DNA of 64,000 bases from Fomitopsis serialis (GCF_022376445.1 NW_025955011.1:62001-126000); one strand, 5' to 3'. Positions 42,550 through 54,345 are shown, counted from the first letter of the stretch. Program-made: numbers and translations. The notes: generated from the sequence alone by a model not told the origin.

Positions 42550-44439
42550 GTGATGGACAGTCAGACGAGTCCAGCAGGTTCCTTCGACCTTCGGGGAGAG
42601 TTCTATAGCCGATTCAATCAATATGTAACCTCTGTCCAGGCCACTATGTCGGCTCCGACCGATTCAACTGTTCTTGAGCGCCTTGGAGACGACCTGGACC
42701 AATTCTCGCAGCTCGTCCACCAGGTGAGTAATCCTAAAAATCAGAACTTGGTGCACAATGATGATGTATTGCTGTAGCATGTGTCGGTATTTCCCCGCGA
42801 TGATCTGCAAACTATACAAAATGGGCTTTCGACGATGCAGTTCGACATTCGAATGCAGTATCGTGACGCAGTCGACCGGTCCCACCATGGCCGGCCCATT
42901 ATCCTGGCCGAGGAGCACACCGGTGGCCGCGGCCGCCCCCGATATGTCATTGATCGCGACTGGCTTGCGTGGGCCTATCAGCAGCGGTCCACATCCGGTA
43001 TTGCGCAGTTTCTGCAAGTTAGTCGCACTGTCGTCCGCAACGCGCTGTTGGAGTATGGAATCGCCGAACCACAAGCTAGCCCCTTTCCCCTCGTACAATC
43101 GTCTAGTGAGACATCCGAGCCACATGAAGAAGGAGCAGACGATGACCTCCTCCATCCTGTGCGCGCTTGGCCGCCTGAATCTCAGCCGCAGGTCGCGTCG
43201 TATACAGGTCCACTGTCTACTCTCACTGACAGTGAACTTGATGATTTGATCTTCCGCCTGCGGCAGCACTACATTCGGGCGGGACTTGCAATGCTCGATG
43301 GGATGCTGCGAAGGTTGGGCCATCGCATTCCTCGCACTCGAATTCGCGAATCTCTTCTCCGCATTGATCCTGTTCACCGGGTCTTCGAGCGGATCCGGAT
43401 TCGCAGGCGGAAATACCAAGTCGCAGGGCCAAATGCCTTGTGGCACCACGACGGGCAACATGGTGCGCTCCGAGTCGTCGTTCATGTGAGAATCGCAAGT
43501 GCTCATACCCTCCAACAGGTCTTATTCGGTGGAAAATTGTCATACATGGCTTTATTGATGGCTACTCCCGGCTGATTGCCGCGCTCCGGGCGCATAACAA
43601 TAATCGGGCTGCTACAGTGCTGCTGCTGTTTCTGCAGGCGGTGTATGTCTTTGGTGTCCCATCTCGGGTGCGGGGAGATCATGGAGTCGAGAATCTGGCA
43701 GTGGCCTAGTGGATGGAAGCGAACCGAGGTGGGCAGCGTGGGTCATACATTTGGGGCAGGTATGTACTGCACACAGTATCATCGGACAATATTTACATTG
43801 CCCCGCAGAAGCATACACAATGTGCGCATTGAGCGCCTGTGGGTTGACGTCACTGCACAGGTCGGATCAAAATGGGCAGAGTTCTTCATGCAGCTGGAGC
43901 TACGGTACGGCCTCGACCCGCAGAGTGACCTCCATATCTGGTTGCTCCAATACCTTTTCCTTGATGACATCAATGCGGAACTCGAGTTCTTTGCTGAAGG
44001 CTGGAATCACCACCGGATCCAAATCCGCAATGGTCCGAATTGCTCTCCAGCAGACATGTTTGGCTTTGACATGCTCGTTCATGGTGTGCGGGGTGACCAG
44101 TTGCCAGAAGAGGCTCTGAGCGAAGAGGAGTTGGAGGTGTATGGAGTTGACTGGGAAGCGCTCCGCGAGGAGAGGCTATTACACTCGCATCATGCGAATA
44201 ATGCTCACGATGATGGTTGGTCATCATGGATTGGTAGGTCAGGTCCTCCAGAGCACATGAACGAAGTACCAGTTCAAGCTTTGGAGGATCCAGCCCTTAC
44301 CAATCTATCCAATACTCTGGCAGAGCTCCGAGATGTCATTCATCCATGGGCTGGTCGCGCTGATAGCGAGAGTCTGACTTTGCGCTGGATTAACTCGCTT
44401 CTTTTATTACAAGCTAGGTACCCAAACTTGTTTCTGTAA
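42550..44439 (+). pseudogene. Integrase-core (rve-like) transposase gene with one nonsense codon
   Basis: Introns 42724-42777, 43463-43518 and 43760-43808, all GT-AG and frame-keeping, rebuild one protein of about 570 residues. The N-terminus reads FDLRGEFYSRFNQYVTSVQ, then FDIRMQYRDAVDRSHHGRP and GRGRPRYVIDRDWLAWAY (a helix-turn-helix-like part). The catalytic core shows WHHDGQHGLIRW with the first Asp, FIDGYSRLI, SRVRGDHGVEN with the second Asp, and HNVRIERLWVDV with the Glu, which is an intact DDE triad. The C-terminal part reads GWNHHRIQIRNGPNCSPADM, then VYGVDWEAL. The only break is TAG at 43,707-43,709 (ENLAVA-stop-WMEANRG), where relatives of this core normally carry a sense codon. A single base change may thus have inactivated it. 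Terminal repeats were not identified. Confidence 0.8.
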
Positions 44440-47400
44440 TATGTAGCTACACCGACTCAACTTTCACTTGCATATCGCCTCAGGGTCATCTGGAGTGCCG
44501 TGCAAATAGAACATCTTTGTCTATTCTACGAGAACACTTTCACCGACTGCGACGTACAGTCGTACTTGCCACATCTGCCCGTCGACTCTCTTGTTGCTGC
44601 GCCTCAACACTTGACTGGCAGGGCCCGGCGACCGGCGATATACGTCGCCTATCCATCTCAGACTCCACCCATTATGCGTCTTCCGAAAATCGATGCCGCG
44701 ACCTTTCGGCGTGATTGTTTGAGTTTGACATCCCAATCGAGAACGCGCAGTGCGTCGCCGGGAGTACCCTGTATCTATGCGAGGTAGTCCGGGTTGTACG
44801 GGATGAATGATTATCTTCCCGCCGAACGACCAGTTTGTGGCCTCCGCAGTGTGCGATCTTGCGCGCAGGTCGATGCACCGTGACCCGCAGCTGAGCAAAC
44901 AGTCTAAAAACTGCAGCTAACCTCAATGTTAGCAACAAGCTTGACTCGGGAATGCAAGTGTCACTCACACATTGAACCGGCTTGCCTTGCATGAGCGCGG
45001 CATCGTGTTCGGGGGGCAACGGGCTCTAGTATGAGTAGTCACGGCGGAAGGCAGACATCAACGTAGACATGGAGCAGATACATATCGAGTACTTCCTGAG
45101 TGTTGCTACGAGCGGTGTGCTGTGTATCAATCTCCCCGAGGTTGTTTCGGATGCTCTTCGCGCGCGGACATACGTCCTACATAGTACAGGGTCAGTGAAA
45201 TGCAAGATATGTCAATAGGCATTCGCTGCACCAGCGTGTAATACAGTCAGCACGAATCGCGGTCGGTTTACCGTCGCACTCCGGACGAGCATGCGGTCAG
45301 CTGCGTACACACACTCAAGGACGGACACTTGCCCTCGTCGCGCATCTATAAAGCCGTCGCACCGATGATGCCCAGGCACGTCGAAGTGTTGGTACAGTGC
45401 ACCATCGCTTCGACGGGCGTGGGCAGGGCAGGGACGTCGCGTAGTGCTATGGTGGACCAAAGGACATCGTCGTGGTCAGCGGCGCTGCACGCGCTGCGAC
45501 CATCGAAGGCGGGGTATGACACGTCGCGCCAGCAGATGCCATAGCTGGTGGATCGTCAGGAACGAGGTCGTCAGCATTCAAGAGTGGTGTTAGAGGGGAC
45601 CTACCATGGTGACCGGGTGGTAATTGGATTCGTTGGCGTCGGGCGTAGTGATCCCACCGCAGGTCGTCAGGTTCGTGGTACACTGTCAAGCAGAAAACGT
45701 TAGGAAGCAGCGACGGAGTGGGAGACCGGCTTATGTAGAGTGAATCACCAGTGTCACGAGGAGCCTTGCTCGCGCGGACATGTTGTTAATGCTACGTTGA
45801 AGGCCGATCACCGTCGCGATGTTCCTCGGCACACTGCGTGGCCGTGCTTGGCGGAACACTCCTGGACAGGGCAGGCTAGGGTTCGCAGACGTTCGGCGGC
45901 GCGGGCAGCCAACCGTCTCCGGTCTGACATGTTGGACCGTGTCACGTCGGGGCCTTTCAAGCGGGCGTCCGGGGAGGCATATTTGAGTGCGAGTAAGCAT
46001 CTGTGAGTATACGTACCTCGCCAACCCATCTCCCTTCCCAGCTGACGTCTGCATGTGCCTCAGCAACAGGGCCGTCTTCGCCAGCACTCTCGCCACGCCC
46101 CGGGCAAGTTTCGAATCACTCGCGCTCGTCTCTGGCATCCCCACTTGCGCCTTTCTGGACGTGACAAGACACGCTTCAGATGGGTTGACGTGTTGGCTGG
46201 GATCGTCCTCGCAACACAGCATGGTCGCCGTTGGCTCCTGCATGTTCCTGAACATGAGTTCTCTCGTAGTCGGCTCGTCTGAGTACCTCACCCTCGGGCT
46301 GGCCGCCATCCTCTGCCGCGCTTGCCTCGGCTTCGTCGCATACCCAGTGGTCGTCACCACCAAGACGTACGTTCACCCTCGACGGCATCACGCTCTGCTA
46401 CATTGCAGGTGCTGACCAGTGGTCCGGTTCGCCACGCTACGCTCGGCTGACGAGGGCCTCGTGCCGTGTCCTAGGACGTCCGACAGCCGCCTCGCATACT
46501 CCGTCTTGCATGACGCCGTGTCGTGTGTCGGTGCGTCTCAGTCTCACGTGCTGCCTCTCCCGCGCTACCTACGTGACTAGGACCGACAACCGTTGGCAAA
46601 TTGCCTCCTGGGACGCCCCCATGTCTTCACCACATGCTATTATCGCCTGGCGAGTCTGGCTGCGGACGCAGCAGCGGTCGGGACGTGTCTTGAAGGCCTG
46701 TGATGCTCTGCTTGTTGACCAACGCTGCCGCGGTGTAACCCGTCAATCCGGGCCGTACAGCCTACATGTTTTGGTGAGTGGGCCCTGCTGGTTGGCCTGG
46801 TCAGTCCGTGTGAGACAGTGAGATGGCCTGAACAACAGGATGGAGTACTTACCGTGACCTGTTCCGCCCGGGGGCGGCTCCCGTGTACTCAGACGTCGGG
46901 CTCTGATAGACGCACGGTCAGAACGTGTCACGGCGTGTCGTGCGGAGCTTCGGCATGTCCTAACCGTGTGGTGTAGACTGTGCAACCCGGGCTTGCACGG
47001 TCTCTGTGACGCGGTCTGCGACCGGCAGTGAACTCGGTGCTGTGACCGCTGCTCAAGAGAGCCCCGCGGAACGAATGGGACTGCACTGGCGAGACTCGAA
47101 GAGACAGAGGTGCCGGAAGACACGGAACATGAAATGAAGTTGGGGTAGAGAGGATGGAAACGAAAAAGAATGCGAACACACAAGTAGAATGGACGAAGGA
47201 AGGATGCACCGTGTAATGGACGTGCACATACAAGTGTACACGACACGTTAATAGAGAGAACACAAGCATCAGTAGGCGCCTGAGGTCGCTGCTAAGCGCC
47301 CGCCTTAATGCTCCTCCCCGTCGCAGCGTGGAAGATTAAGACTTCAGCTCTGAGTCTCAGGTAGTATTTTGTGCATTATTTAGGATCGCGCAGAAGAATA

Positions 47401-49018
47401 GTGTCGGGAAACACAGATACTCACACCAGTTCAATAGTACGGCTGAGCAAATGCGCCACCGCGACCGGCGCTTCTGGTCCTCAGGCGCGCCGAACGCAAA
47501 CTCGGCGCTAATGACTCTCAACGCCTCCCGAGACTGCTGCCACCATCTCGGACCAACAGCAACGCGCCAGAAGCAAAAGCCGAGCGCAACAAGCACAGAC
47601 GAAGGAGATACAAGGATGAGGGGCAGGAGCGACGGACGCACAAAAGGATAGCAGAGGCATGAAAATCGATGGTGAGTCATTAATTGCATACCTACTAGTA
47701 CTAACACACCCCATCCTCTCGCGCCCACCGTCCTCTTGCGCCCTTAGCTCGACCACTTACTTGCTCGCTCACCCGCTTTTCCATTGACCCGCTGTCCCAT
47801 TCACCCACCATATCGCTTGTTTCGCCGCCCCTCTCTCCCGTCGTCCCTCTCGCTGCTCACCCGCCATTCTGATTACCCGCCGTCTCGCCCATCCACTGTT
47901 TCACTTACCACTCGTCCCTCTTGCCCTGTCATCCGCTCGCCCACCATCTCGCTCGACCTGTCGTCAATGAGAAGTTCGGCATACCCACCCGTCTCAACCG
48001 TCTCACCCGCTCGTCTGCTCGCGCAGGCGCACGCACCATTCGTCTGCATGCCCACTCTCACCTCTTCGCTAGCTCGCCCACCCTCCCGCTCTCACATGCT
48101 CGCCCATTGATGATGCTCCGCTGGACACGCACTTCAGGGAGGATGGATTGCGCGTCAGCAATGCAGGACGTACGGGAATGAACAGCGCGGAAGACTTACC
48201 GCAGTCAATGCATTGGCGCATGCTGGACGTGTGTCGCAGTGACACTAGCCCGTGGACGAGGCGCGTTAGCACGCGGTCAGGCAGAGGGTGCGATGTAAGT
48301 ACTGGGACCACGAGAAGGGCGGGGTGGCTCGAGATCTGGAGGGAGAGAACGTGGGCTAGGGGTGCGATCAGGCAGTGTCCACGCTCGAACTTAGTAAGTT
48401 CGAGCGCGGAGCGGGCTAGGTACGAGAGTAGGAAGGACTCAGTCTCTTGATGAATGCGAAAGCGACTGAGGTGCGTCGTCTGTGAGGCTAGGTATATAAG
48501 GCTAACGATCATCTATCCTTCAGGTACCATAACACGTTGCGCGTACATCGCGCTATCGTCGGGCTGCTGCGCCCGACACTCAGCTATGTTCCGCCTCCCG
48601 ATGTACCCGACTCTTGGTTTTCCACAGGTGTCCGTCGACGTTGACACGTAAACACCTCACAGAAGTGTGCTCGACCAGGATGGACATGCGGAGACTGTCA
48701 TTGGCCAGCTCGCTCGCCAGTGCTCAATGTCGGCTTGCTTGTCGCCTCGCTCGCCCGGCGCCCGCCATCTCGCTCGTCCGCACTCACACTTGCACGTGTG
48801 CCCACCATCCCACTCGCCGACTGACTCGCCATCTTGCTGTCTCGCGCAATGTCCCGCAGTAACAACCACAAGACGAACACGTGTGACTGTTACGCCCACA
48901 CACCCTCACACCCTCACGGCCTCTCTTGCCCACAGCCTCTTGCCCACAGCCTCTTGCCCACAGCTTCTCGCCCACGGCTCCTCTCGCCCTCTCGCCTACT
49001 CAGCCACCCACTCACCGA
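44440..49018. other. 4.6 kb without a supported gene, partly pyrimidine-rich repeat
   Basis: Open frames on both strands (for example plus 44500-44787, minus 45731-46363, minus 47357-47728) show no recognisable family or consistent exon chain. The minus frame at 47,357-47,728 reads a hydrophobic stretch ending at a GTGAGT donor and could be one exon of a lost membrane protein, but it stands alone. From 47,760 to 48,110 and 48,705 to 48,850 the DNA is a degenerate array of CGCCCACCATCTCGCT-like units. Immediately before 49,018 are three CTTGCCCACAGC units. Confidence 0.45.
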
Positions 49019-50205
49019 CTCCGATCTCGAAGTTCAAGGAGGCTGTCGAGAAGAACAACTGGCCTGCTGATCTCCGTGTCGCTCTGATCAGTTCTTGCAC
49101 CAACTCTTCGTACGAGGACATGTCCAGCGCTGTTTCTATCGTCAAGCAAGCTGCCGACCACGGTCTGACGACCAAGAGCAAGTTCACCGTTACTCCCGGT
49201 TCCGAGCAGGTTCGTGCGACCATCAATCGCGACGGCTACATCGCGACGTTCGAGGTTGGCGGTATCGTGCTCGCCAACGCGTGCGGTCCTTGCATTGGTC
49301 AGTGGGACAGGCGTGACGTCAAGAAGGGCGAAGTCAACTCGGTCATCACCTCCTACAACCGTAACTTCACCGGCCGTAACGGCGCTAACCCAGCCACGCA
49401 CACTTTCGTTGCCTCCCCCGACATCGTGACCGCCTTCGCGTTCGCTGGTGACCTCCGCTTCAACCCCCTCACCGATACCCTCAAGGGCGTCGACGGCAAG
49501 CCGGTCAAGTTCGTCGACCCGACCGGCGCTGACCGCCCACCGAAGGGCTACGACCCCAGAGAGAACACCTTCCAGCCTCCCCCGCAGGACCGTGCCAGCG
49601 TCCAGGTCGCCGTTGACCCCAAGTCTGACCGCCTTCAGCTCGTCACGCCTTTGTTGATGATCATTGTCTGCAGCGACGGATCACATCTCTGCTGGTGGTC
49701 CCTGGCTCAAGTACCGTGGTCACCTCGAGAACATTTCTCGTACGTAGTGTCTTGTCTTTGATCTGTGCTTATTCCTGACGGCTCCGCATAGAAAACTGCC
49801 TGATCGGTGCCATCAACACTGAGAACGGCGAGGCTAACAATGTGAAGAACCAGATCACTGGCGAGTACGGTGCAGTTCCCCAGACTGGTGCCTACTACCG
49901 CGACCACGGCATCAAGCGGGTCGTCATTGGTGACCATAACTACGGTGAGGGTTCGTCGCGTGAGCACGCCGCTCTCGAGCCCCGCTTCCTTGGTGGTATG
50001 GCTGTCATCACCCGCTCGTTCGCCTGTATCACGAGATGAACCTGAAGAACCAGGGCATGCTCAAACTCACGTTCGCCGACTCCGAGGACTACGAGAAGGT
50101 CAGCCCTCACGAGCGCGTCAACATCGTCGTGTTGCGCTCGAGTCGTTCGCGCCTGGCGAGAACTTCACGCTCACGCTCAAGCCCAGTGGTGGCCCCAAGG
50201 AGTAG
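49019..50205 (+). pseudogene. ACO1: Aconitase, C-terminal half only, frameshifted
   Basis: Aconitase converts citrate to isocitrate in mitochondria using a [4Fe-4S] cluster. Homology begins abruptly at [19 protein letters not shown] (family residue near 380-390). The cluster cysteines are visible in [11 protein letters not shown] and [13 protein letters not shown], followed by [20 protein letters not shown]. At about 49,650 the expected segment between DRLQLVTP and [17 protein letters not shown] is missing, and the sequence there looks like an intron end (CTGCAG), so about 60-70 coding bases are deleted with loss of frame. After an intron (about 49,740-49,790) come [15 protein letters not shown] and [16 protein letters not shown]. 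One base is lost at about 50,028 (FACITR instead of FARIHE) and frame shifts again near 50,130; ESFAPGENFTLTLKPSGG ends the homology. The N-terminal half is replaced by short tandem repeats. It cannot encode a working enzyme. Confidence 0.9.
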
Positions 50206-51113
50206 GTCTCGCTCACGCACAACTTCAGTACGCGCCACCGCCGATGTAGACTCCGGTCTGAACGAGAAGACTGCGGCGGCCAACTCGCCACTGCACTTCG
50301 TGTACACAGCCTCTCTGATCTCGACATTCGCCCTCTCCATCCACGAGTCCCTACGTGATGCCGTGCAATGTGCATGGAGCTGCGCTCGCCGTTCCGCCGT
50401 TCCTCAAGCTTGGCATCCTCTCGATGCTCGCGCCCGCATTCAGCCTGCGAGTAGACCGCGGGTGAGAGTGCAGGCGAGGGCGAGGAGACTGGTGAAGGTA
50501 CGAGCACGAGGAATGGTGTGGCCGAGGGCGGGTGGATGGTAGGAATGGGCGGGCGCGAGGGCAAGCGAGCAGAGGGGGATGTATGCTGGCAGAGGTGTTT
50601 TCTGTAGTTTGGACTTGGTGACAAGGCCCTTTTCATGGCCTCTGGCCAATCCATGGCCTGCCACTGCGATATCCCTTGGTTGTGTGTGAGTTCCCGTGCT
50701 GTACTGCCGCGCCTGTGCAGAATATGCACCACTGCGCTGCACAGAAGCTCGGCGCATTAATCGCCTCGGTGCGCACACGCACACCGACCTTCGCTCGGCC
50801 ACACGACTCGCTATTCGCCTGCGCACCTCGCCTCTGTGCGCCCAGCTGGACATTGACCCATACTATGTTGAGTACTATATTACGATGTTGAGTACTGTGA
50901 TATGACGTTGAGTACTGTCACTTCCCCATCTGTGATTGCATGCTGCCCCTGCCATTGACTGCGATGGTTGTCTGTGATGCGCGTTCGTGCAGATGCTCTT
51001 TCCTGTCGCACTTGAAGATCTTATGTAGATTGCATACACCTCTTAGGTATCGTGTTACAATATATACTGCTATCTGTGATCCAAGTCAAGTGTTTGCCTA
51101 TCTTTGTAACGAC
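50206..51113. other. Intergenic, AT-richer to the right, one small tandem repeat
   Basis: No gene is supported between the aconitase remnant and the next gene. It contains a 19-20 bp repeat at 50,866-50,921 (listed separately). Confidence 0.45.
50866..50921. repeat. Three-copy 19-20 bp tandem repeat
   Basis: GTTGAGTACT recurs at about 50,867, 50,886 and 50,906, each followed by an AT-rich spacer with TAC/TATGAC. Confidence 0.7.
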
Positions 51114-52657
51114 TCAAGCACTAGTACCATCTTGACCATCCTCTATACCATCTTCTAAACTATCTGCATATTCCTTAGCAGCCTGCTCAGCCGAAATAAG
51201 CCCTTCATGATACCGCTTCCATGTCGCCGCAAGGCGCATGCTGCTGACGATGCTCAGACCTTCTTGTGCGAAAGGTGGCACAGTCTGGCCAGGCTCGCAT
51301 GCAAGCATGCTTGTCCCATGAGCGAGGCGCGGTTGCCAAGCAATGAAGGTGTTCGCAGATTGCTCGATCTTGATCCCATGTGTAGCGATATAGAAGCTAC
51401 CACCCTCGCTTGTATTCCGGCCTGTTGTCCAGGAATATGCAAAGCAATGAGGTTGGTGCTCCCAGTGAATTGACCTGTTCTAAGAAGTCAGCACTGCACC
51501 AGGAAAGCGATGCAGACAGCCTTACCGCGCATAATTGGCACCCATGACTGCTGCTGGTGGTGCGAGTTGCTCATGCGCAAATCCAACCACCTTAGCTCCC
51601 TTCTGAATGTAATACTCACCTTGCCCATCATTCGTTGCACCCATCGTGTGGTTTGCATCCATGCGGCAGAGTTGGTTAGACTCGAGATACTTGTCGAGGT
51701 CAGCCAGGAGCTCACTTGGAAGACGAGCGCGCATCATGTTCCAGAATAGCGCAAGGGAGGATGAGACAGCCATGTCGTGGCTGCGGAGGAATTCTGCTGT
51801 ATGCTTCTTCGAGAGGATGTTCCGCGTCCAATCGAAGCAGGGATGCGAGCGGGAACCAGCTGAGTAGCCGACGAGGACCAGCTTCCCCGTATCCTCCTTC
51901 TGTTGCAGCTTGTCAGTACCCAGCTGTTACACAAGAAGTAAAAAACACTTGCGCAAACTGAGCGCTTGAGGCCAACAGCCTCAGCAACCACAGCACTGAC
52001 CCACGCGACAACCTCAATATCAGCGCAGAAGTCGCAGATAACCACACATATGATCTCGCCTGTGTTGCTGTCGCGGATGATAGCATTCTGGTCTGCAGCA
52101 ACGATGTAGGCTAGCTGCCCAGGATCCTCGACCATCATCTCGCGGCGCGAGTGCCTCTTGTCAGATAGCGGTTTGTCGTTGACCCAAGCCTCCCATACAC
52201 CTTTGGTCTCGGGAGACTCGCAGACCCATTTGAAGAGGTCAGGATCGGCCTTCTTCAAGCAGCGCAGGTGGATCGTGGGGACAACGTTCTGAAAGGCGGC
52301 CAGTTTGGCTGCCTCAGAAGCAGGGCCGAGCCCAAGCTTGGAGACGAGCCGAGCGTGAGTCCGCCTCTGGCTGTTGGCCTTCTTCGTGCGATATGACAAA
52401 GCTGCACGAAGTCGTTTCGGTAGGTTTGCATCGTATTTCTTGCATTGTTTGACGAACTCAGCGAAGGGTTCCCGCCCAAGATCGATTGGGCTGCCCTTCG
52501 TGTGCCGCGCGAGTAGGGCAGCGAACTGGTCGCGGTAGGCCCGTGTTTCGGAGCGCCGCAATGAAAAGAGAGTGGGTGTTTTTTCGAGTCGAGCACAAAG
52601 TGCGAGAAATGGACCGCGCGGAGCCTTCGTGAGCGATTGTCGGGAGCGGACCATCAC
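51114..52657 (-). CDS. Candidate 2OG-Fe(II) oxygenase (JBP/TET-like), fungal multigene family
   Basis: Three exons on the minus strand, read through two in-frame GT-AG introns. Exon 1 runs from about 52657 (FAEFVKQCKKYDANLPKR, RDSNTGEIICVVICDFC) to LKRS. Exon 2 starts KEDTGKLVLVGYSAGSRSH and contains LALFWNMMRARLP and APPAAVMGANYAR. Exon 3 reads SIHWEHQPHCFAYSWTTGRN, GGSFYIATHGIKI, NTFIAWQPRLAHGTS and LSIVSSMRLAATWKRYHEG, with an acidic end at 51114. HWE followed 50 or so residues later by HGTS fits the HxD/E...H iron ligands of a double-stranded beta-helix oxygenase. The surrounding GG-F-x5-GIK pattern resembles JBP/TET-type domains. Upstream the coding runs into the GC-rich repeat at 52,714, so the N-terminus may be truncated. 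The family assignment is inference; activity and substrate are unknown. Confidence 0.55.
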
Positions 52658-52713
52658 AGCAAAAATTGGGTGCAGCGAGCGGCGGAAAGCCTTGCGAGCG
52701 CTCGCCGCCCCGC

Positions 52714-53587
52714 CCGCCCAAACCGTGGGAACGCAGGTGGCCCTTGCGCGCGACGCGCGGCCGGCCTCTTCTCTCCCTCGCAGCCTCTCCCTCGCAGGTC
52801 ACCCGCCGCAGAGCAGCGTGTCGCGGTAACCAGCCAGCGTGGTCTTCATTCTGACCCTTTCGGGACGAATGCTGCACCCCTGGCTGCTCTGCCCTCGCCC
52901 TGTTCGCCATTGGCTGGGTGTGCCAGCAAGGCAAGGCTGCCACCACCTCGCCGCGGCCTTCGTGCTGCTGCGCGCGCACCTCCAGTGCTGCCGCATCAAG
53001 AAGGTAAGCTAGCCGGGTTATCGAGCCAGCTGCCACCCACTCACTTGAAGTGCCAGCAGCTTCGACTTGCTGCGAGCGCAGCTGCGAATGCGCGAGCCTA
53101 AGCCCCTGCTACCCAAGACCTTCCAGGCACCCTCTCCCACGATTTTGCCCTCGCACCTGCTCCGCCCGCCGCCCGCCGACCTGCCGCACCCATTCCCACC
53201 GCCGTCTTTTGGGAAATGCTCCGCATGCACGCGCCCGGCCACCGCATCTCTCGGTGCGTGCGAGGCGCCGCGCCCGCGCCTCCCTCGCTCGGCGCACCGC
53301 CAGAGGACAGCGTTTACGTCGTCTCCAAGGGCTGCGCCATCCTCGCGTCGCCCCCGCTCAGCCAGCTCGATCCGCTCATTTGCAAAGACGCGAACGTGAG
53401 GTACCCCAGCTGGTGGTTCGACGCGGCTTTGCAGCGCAGGCGAGGAAAGGACTGCGGCGCGAGATCGAAGGCTTCGGGCTACTCAGCAAGGGCCCGGACA
53501 GCCCCTACCTTCCTTCGGCGCGGACAGGCCTAGGTGCGCGCTGCACTTCTACTGCTCGCCGCATGGTCCGTGCGCATTGCTGCATAG
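52714..53587 (+). repeat. GC-rich dispersed repeat, copy 2
   Basis: Inverted relative to copy 1 at 41,341-42,159. The interval 52,714-53,100 is nearly identical. After that, about 100 bp is different or inserted (53,100-53,200), then weaker similarity continues to about 53,587. Copy 2 keeps CAAGAAGGTAAGCT near 52,998. No protein domain was recognised in either copy. Confidence 0.7.
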
Positions 53588-53815
53588 GCCTCGACCAGCC
53601 GCACTGCCGCGTCCGCACGCACCCTAACGACCTCTCGGGGCCGCCGCTTGCCCGCACACGGAGGCCCGATCCACCGATGCCAATACCTGGGGCGCGGGTG
53701 CGGCACTGCTTGCGCGCGGGCTCGTGGGCGGCGCCGCCGGTCCGTGCGCATCGCCGCGCAGGCCACGACCAGCGGGGCGGCCGCGTCTGCCCATACCCCG
53801 GCGACCTCTCGACGC
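53565..53815. repeat. Diverged 174-bp tandem duplication
   Basis: GGTCCGTGCGCAT at 53,565 and again at 53,739 starts two units. Both contain AGGCC-x-CGACCAGC, a CCGCGTC block and CGACCTCTCG. The second unit is incomplete. Confidence 0.6.
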
Positions 53816-54345
53816 TGCGTCCCCGACTGTCGATGAGCACAAGGACAAGCAGGATGTTAGGGCTCGGCGGTTCGAGTCCTGGACACAGGGGGCGGGCTAC
53901 CCGGCGAGACTAACTATGGTGGTCGCTCGGCGACCGGGTCTTATGGGATAAGAGTCGTGAGGTCGTTAAAGGGGCGTAGAGCCCGTGGAGGTCGTACGAG
54001 GACTGTTGAGTCCTCGTTAAGTTCGTTCACGCGGCTGTTGAGCTCGCGCTGGCAGTCGGCGACGAGCCGGACTGTAAAGGAGTCGGCGACGAGCCTATCC
54101 TAGGCGCAGCGACGAGCAAACACCTTAGAGATGAGAGCGCGACAAGCACTCTCGTTGAGGGCCGATCCCGCAGTCGTACGGCGTGAATACTTCGCGCGCG
54201 GACGATATGGTTGGGAGTAAAAAGGCTGCTTTCCATTCTGGTAAAGCGCGCATCTTCGGCGAGACGCGCGCCTACGTGTACAAATCCGGAAACGAGTAAG
54301 TAAGTACAGTGATGGACATAAGTGAATACAGTATACTCGTAGTAT
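53816..54345. other. Non-coding, nothing recognised
   Basis: Between the GC-rich repeat and the stop of the next minus-strand gene. It contains several GTCGGCGACGAGCC repeats (near 54,055-54,105). A tRNA-like TTCGAGTCC word at 53,872 was examined and rejected. Confidence 0.4.

Noticed and set aside
44500..44787. Open frame downstream of the integrase-core gene as a possible extra exon
   Set aside because: The integrase frame closes with a proper stop at 44439, and no splice sites link the two.
45731..46415. Overlapping plus and minus frames, one with hydrophobic stretches, as a possible membrane protein
   Set aside because: No family pattern, frames open on both strands alike, and no exon chain.
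47357..47728. Minus-strand hydrophobic frame ending at a GTGAGT donor, as an exon of a membrane protein
   Set aside because: Isolated; neither an upstream nor a downstream exon with a matching motif was found, so it is only mentioned in the interval note.
53855..53900. Possible tRNA: GGTTCGAGTCC resembles a T-arm/B box
   Set aside because: The flanking five bases on each side do not pair as a T stem, and no A box or cloverleaf can be drawn upstream or on the other strand.
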